Assembly (NCBI GenBank): GCA_946403855.1
Contig: CAMJBH010000011.1
Coordinates: forward strand, 18,209-82,208
Source: an uncultured Bacteroidales bacterium
GTDB lineage: Bacteria > Bacteroidota > Bacteroidia > Bacteroidales > UBA932
DNA length: 64,000 nt
Direction of reading: 5' to 3'
In this document: positions 61,365-64,000 of the stretch, in pieces
Layout: every line of letters starts with the position of its first letter
Numbering within the stretch: position 1 is the first letter of the stretch
Translations under genes and position numbers: made by a program
The notes under the pieces: generated by a model
Databases searched by the model: none
The model's input: the letters and a program-made list of their open reading frames with translations, nothing else
What the model was told of the DNA's origin: nothing

Positions 61365-62299
61365 TATCTCTTACCTGTTGCTGCAAGGTGTGCGAAAATA
61401 TCGTTCATCGAAGATTTTTCGACCCCTATGCCATATAGCCCCCAACCGCCGTTAACAGCGGCCGCAGCCATTCTGCTCAAAGTTTCACGGTCTCCGTCAT
61501 AGGTTATCCGGAAGCGGTCTCCGTATTCCGAAAGCGGCTCGACTCTGAGAACTCCGGGGACTTTCATCATTTCCTCTTCCAGCGGAGCCCTTTCGAGCGA
61601 TATCACGAAACTGTCGGGACGCACAGATGAGTCGAACTCGTCCATAGTTCCGTTGAACACCAAGGCTCCGTGCTCAATCATCATAATGCGGCTGCACAGC
61701 GCCTGAACCTCCGAGAGGATGTGGGTCGAGATAAGCACCGCACGGTCTTTGGAAATGTCCGTAATGAGTTTGCGGACCTCCATTATCTGATTGGGGTCCA
61801 GGCCATTGGTGGGCTCATCCATCACCACGAGGGCGGGATTGTGGATTATAGCCTGGGCAATTCCCACTCGCTGCTGATATCCGCCGGAGAGGTTACGGAT
61901 AAGTCGCTTTGCATAGTCTGTCAGGCCGCAACGCCGGAGCACGGATTCCACCGCCTCGGGAATGTCTTTTTCCTTCATGTCGCGTAGCCTTGCAGCAAAC
62001 ACCAGATATTCACTCACCGTAAGATCGCCGTAGAGAGGAGGACGCTGCGGCAGGAATCCTATGCAGGCCTTGGCCGCCACCGGATCGGCGGCGATGTCGT
62101 GTCCGCCTATAGTAACCTTACCTGCGGTCGGCGAAAGGGACCCGCAGATTACGTTCATTATTGTGGATTTTCCGGCGCCGTTTGAGCCCAGAAGGCCCGT
62201 AACTCCGCACTCTTCTATGCTGAATGATACATCACGCACCGCCCATTGCAGGGCATATCTGTGTGAAAGGTGTTCAACTGTGACTATTGCCATTTTCAT
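61364..62299 (-). CDS. ABC transporter ATPase (GldA-like)
   Basis: 311 aa. Walker A GSNGAGKST, signature LSGGYQQRV, Walker B LVVMDEPTNG, and H-loop STHILSE. The C-terminal ~80 residues form an extra domain common in GldA/CcmA-type ATPases (RAPLEEEMMKVPGVLRVEPL). It powers the two permeases downstream. It is the first gene of the run to 44499. An ATG two codons later is equally plausible. Confidence 0.93.
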   Translation of the reverse strand: MKMAIVTVEHLSHRYALQWAVRDVSFSIEECGVTGLLGSNGAGKSTIMNVICGSLSPTAGKVTIGGHDIAADPVAAKACIGFLPQRPPLYGDLTVSEYLVFAARLRDMKEKDIPEAVESVLRRCGLTDYAKRLIRNLSGGYQQRVGIAQAIIHNPALVVMDEPTNGLDPNQIMEVRKLITDISKDRAVLISTHILSEVQALCSRIMMIEHGALVFNGTMDEFDSSVRPDSFVISLERAPLEEEMMKVPGVLRVEPLSEYGDRFRITYDGDRETLSRMAAAAVNGGWGLYGIGVEKSSMNDIFAHLAATGKR

Positions 62300-62368
62300 C
62301 GAAAGGCGGCAGCCCTATACGGGCCGTCGCCATTTAAATAATAAATTGATAATTAAGGACTATCGTTT

Positions 62369-62389
62369 TTGCTTTTTGTTAAAAAGCAA
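62369..62389. terminator. Hairpin at the end of the fimbrillin-like gene
   Basis: TTGCTTTTT and AAAAAGCAA are perfect 9-base arms with a GTT loop, overlapping the stop codon of the fimbrillin-like gene. No clear T-run follows on either strand, so the terminator call is weak. Confidence 0.3.
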
Positions 62390-63308
62390 GGCTTCCATAC
62401 ATATTCAGGTTACCGGCCATGTACATGGGGCTGTCTTTGCCGACAGGACGGCCGCTGCAGGTATATTCCTTTCCGTCAACTACATATTTGAAAGTGAAGG
62501 TAGTTGTGAGAGCTGCTTCTTCGTCAATGCTCAGAACAAGATAAAGAGTCGGGGCGCTGACTCCGAAGAATCCCTTTGCAAGGACTTCGCCCTCTCCGGC
62601 GAATACATATTCTACGGTATTGGCAGAATCTCCGGCAATCAGGCCGTTGGTAAGATCGATGGTGGCCTTCTTGGTGGCGATATTGGTGTCTGCCGATACA
62701 ACGACCTTGGTAAGTTTCTTACCCTCTACTTCTGCAGGGAAATCGGGAGAAGGAACTGTCATCTGGACAAAAGCCGACTTGAAGTTACCAAAATCCTTGG
62801 CCGCTGCGCTGTACTCGCTGAAAGGAGCAATTGAAGCATATGCAAAATTATACTTTGTGTCGGGAGAATACTGGTCGGGGACAGGATTCTGAACCGTAAG
62901 GTCGGGCAGAGGGATAGCGTTAAGGTCTTCGTTCCCGGCTGCGTAAGGCACATAGGCATAGATGTTATGCTCTCCTGCCTTGAAGCCTGCGGCGGTGCCG
63001 GCCGGAGTAAGGGTCACATTACCCACGGGATCACCAGGGATAAAATAGCCGGGCAAATATGGAGACTCAACCATCTTCAGGACCTCGGAGGGTTTGTACT
63101 CAAGATTCTTCTGAGGGAAACCGTCGGATGTTACAAAGATTCCCAACACATCGCTTTCCAGCCAGCCGTTACCACCATGCAGATAGGTAGTGTATTCTCC
63201 CGTAAGAGTAATATCACCAACAATTTGCACATCCTGGGGTTCTTTCTTGCAAGAAGCGAAGACAGCTGCCGTCAAGGCAAGCGCAACAACAAATTTAATC
63301 GTTTTCAT
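62379..63308 (-). CDS. Fimbrillin-like lipoprotein
   Basis: 309 aa with lipoprotein signal (LTAAVFASCKKEP, Cys 20). The two-domain beta-sandwich layout of Mfa/FimA-type proteins is suggested by TGEYTTYLHGGNGWLESDVL, GEHNIYAYVPYAAGNEDLNA and TKVVVSADTNIATKKATIDL. Such proteins are pilus subunits or surface lipoproteins. No pilus assembly genes are nearby. The gene has a complete promoter with a palindrome over the -33 box. It is 79 bases from the ABC operon and may or may not be cotranscribed with it. Confidence 0.72.
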   Translation of the reverse strand: MKTIKFVVALALTAAVFASCKKEPQDVQIVGDITLTGEYTTYLHGGNGWLESDVLGIFVTSDGFPQKNLEYKPSEVLKMVESPYLPGYFIPGDPVGNVTLTPAGTAAGFKAGEHNIYAYVPYAAGNEDLNAIPLPDLTVQNPVPDQYSPDTKYNFAYASIAPFSEYSAAAKDFGNFKSAFVQMTVPSPDFPAEVEGKKLTKVVVSADTNIATKKATIDLTNGLIAGDSANTVEYVFAGEGEVLAKGFFGVSAPTLYLVLSIDEEAALTTTFTFKYVVDGKEYTCSGRPVGKDSPMYMAGNLNMYGSLAF

Positions 63309-63343
63309 AGACCAATAATAATTAAATTACACTAATTTGGGGT

Positions 63344-63374
63344 CAAAGTTACGATTTATAAAAGATACGGCAAA
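63344..63374 (-). promoter_or_regulatory. Promoter of the fimbrillin-like gene
   Basis: On the minus strand TTTG (63371-63374), 19 bases, TAACTTTG (63344-63351). Confidence 0.65.
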
Positions 63375-63394
63375 TACCAATTTGTAGGTATTTG
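63371..63394. promoter_or_regulatory. Palindrome over the -33 box
   Basis: CAAATACC, AATTTGTA, GGTATTTG: perfect 8-base arms. It covers the -33 element, so a bound regulator would block the promoter. Confidence 0.4.
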
Positions 63395-63458
63395 CTATTT
63401 TTTTCCGGAGTGGCTTGCGAATGCTGTTTGTCCTCGAAACCGGCCACCTATGAGAACA

Positions 63459-63516
63459 AATGACATAGCCCTGTCATTCTGAACGCAGTGAAGAATCTGA
63501 ACGCAGTGAAGAATCT
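63459..63516. repeat. Dispersed GAAGAATCT repeat, tandemly extended copy
   Basis: AATGACA, TAGCCC and TGTCATT form a small hairpin that runs into CTGAACGCAGTGAAGAATC; TGAACGCAGTGAAGAATC is then repeated in tandem. Related to 472-498 and 28585-28626. Confidence 0.75.
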
Positions 63517-64000
63517 TTCCTTCCCGTCAATGCTACAGCCAAAGTAATTCGTCAACCCCACAGTGCTCACGGGCGGCTAATCCCCAAGAATTGCCCCGGA
63601 CGAGGACGGCCGGAGGCCCGAGGCTGGATAACCAACCCTCCGTGAAGGCCGCCAGAATGACAGATAACGGCGGAAACTGACACGAAAACAGCCGGTACCG
63701 TGTCAAATCAGGGCGAAAATGAAGGAGATTGACACGTAAAGAGGCCGCAGCGTGGCAGAAATGGGTATGGACGGCGAAGATTGACACAAAATTAAGCCTC
63801 TCCGTGGCAATTCGGAGAGAAAATGACACGGAGAAGGGCTTAACGTGGCTGTGTGCAACTCCAAGAAGCAGGAGTGTGAATAAAAGGAGATTCTTCGGCG
63901 GGTGAACCTGCCTCAGAACGTGCCCGAACAATAAAAAAAAAAGCAGCCGAAGCCGCTCATTTATAAGGGGGTGTCTGAGGGGATCGCCCCTCAGTCCCCT
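63517..64000. other. Non-coding, repeat-rich stretch
   Basis: No credible gene. It holds the hairpin array at 63678-63850, a diverged GAAGAATCT-family copy at 63888-63925 (AGATTCTTC, then TGAACCTGCCTCAGAA), and at the edge CTGAGGGG, ATCG, CCCCTCAG, which may be part of a larger palindrome cut by the window. Confidence 0.6.
63678..63850. repeat. Tandem array of four TGACACG hairpins
   Basis: Four units start with TGACACG or TGACAC at 63678, 63730, 63782 and 63824 and close with CGTGTCA, CGTGGCA, CGTGGCA and CGTGGCT about 21 bases later. Periods are 52, 52 and 42. The interior and linker sequences differ. Each unit can form a small hairpin. Confidence 0.75.

Noticed and set aside
56848..62299. 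Gliding motility function for the GldA/GldFG-like genes
   Set aside because: No other gliding genes were seen in the window and the permease and GldG parts are fused and duplicated.
63678..63850. Possible CRISPR array
   Set aside because: The repeated part is only 6-7 bases at each end of a unit, spacing changes from 52 to 42, and no cas gene is near.
63533..63931. Minus-strand open frame of 132 codons
   Set aside because: It spans the hairpin array, has no promoter or family pattern, and its composition follows the repeats.

Overview
The window looks like a chromosomal segment of a gut-type member of the order Bacteroidales. The supporting signs are two SusC/SusD pairs, many lipoproteins with a Cys lipobox, TAnnTTTG (-7) promoters usually without Shine-Dalgarno sites, a fimbrillin-like lipoprotein, DUF1573 and DUF4843 proteins, and class II aldolase. 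I cannot name the genus. No rRNA, tRNA, CRISPR array or transposase gene was seen.

Layout. (1) 1-4095: the start of a rhamnose operon (rhaB, then rhaA cut by the left edge), superoxide dismutase, an MscS channel and a zinc-type CDF exporter. (2) 4163-11612: a tight plus-strand operon with a phosphate theme: a DUF47/PhoU-like protein, a degenerate PiT-type membrane domain fused to a LuxR-type DNA-binding domain, an OprO/P-like porin, a lamin-tail lipoprotein, two CYTH-fold proteins (one divergent) and a DASS anion symporter. CTCTACA direct repeats precede it. MgtC follows behind a large hairpin. (3) 12925-27390 (minus) plus the divergent LacI regulator at 27570: a polysaccharide-utilisation-like locus with no glycoside hydrolase. 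Its contents (SusCD, calcineurin-type phosphoesterase, Big2 lipoprotein, metallo-beta-lactamase-fold hydrolase, ribokinase, RhaT-type transporter, nucleoside hydrolase fused to a HAD phosphatase) fit scavenging of nucleotides or nucleosides for ribose. (4) 28636-44392: mostly core genes: esterase, ferredoxin, DUF1573, M16 peptidase, MltG, glucosaminidase, RNase Z, ribosomal protein S1, PnuC, RecR, MntP, GalM, CorA, aldolase, guanylate kinase, NadD. (5) 44499-62299 (minus): one nearly gap-free run of eleven genes: ABC ATPase, two GldF/GldG-type fused permeases, two tandem MutS-like ATPases, SusC, SusD, DUF4843, PKD-like lipoprotein, an exported family II pyrophosphatase and an exported EEP-family nuclease/phosphatase. 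(6) 62379-64000: a fimbrillin-like lipoprotein and about 600 bp of repeat-rich non-coding DNA.

Three things stand out. Region 2 contains what looks like a phosphate transporter turned into a membrane-bound transcription regulator, inside a phosphate/polyphosphate locus. Region 5 couples a GldFG-like exporter and two MutS-like ATPases to a SusCD uptake system by overlapping start and stop codons. Six intergenic hairpins share a conserved centre (CCATAAAACATGGGGAAAA or its variant) but have unrelated, copy-specific, self-complementary arms. A second dispersed repeat (TCATTCTGAACG...GAAGAATCT) occurs both between genes and in frame inside rhaB, and four TGACACG...CGTGKCA hairpins form a tandem array near the right edge.

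Functions were assigned by reading motifs and from knowledge of the families. No database search was possible.
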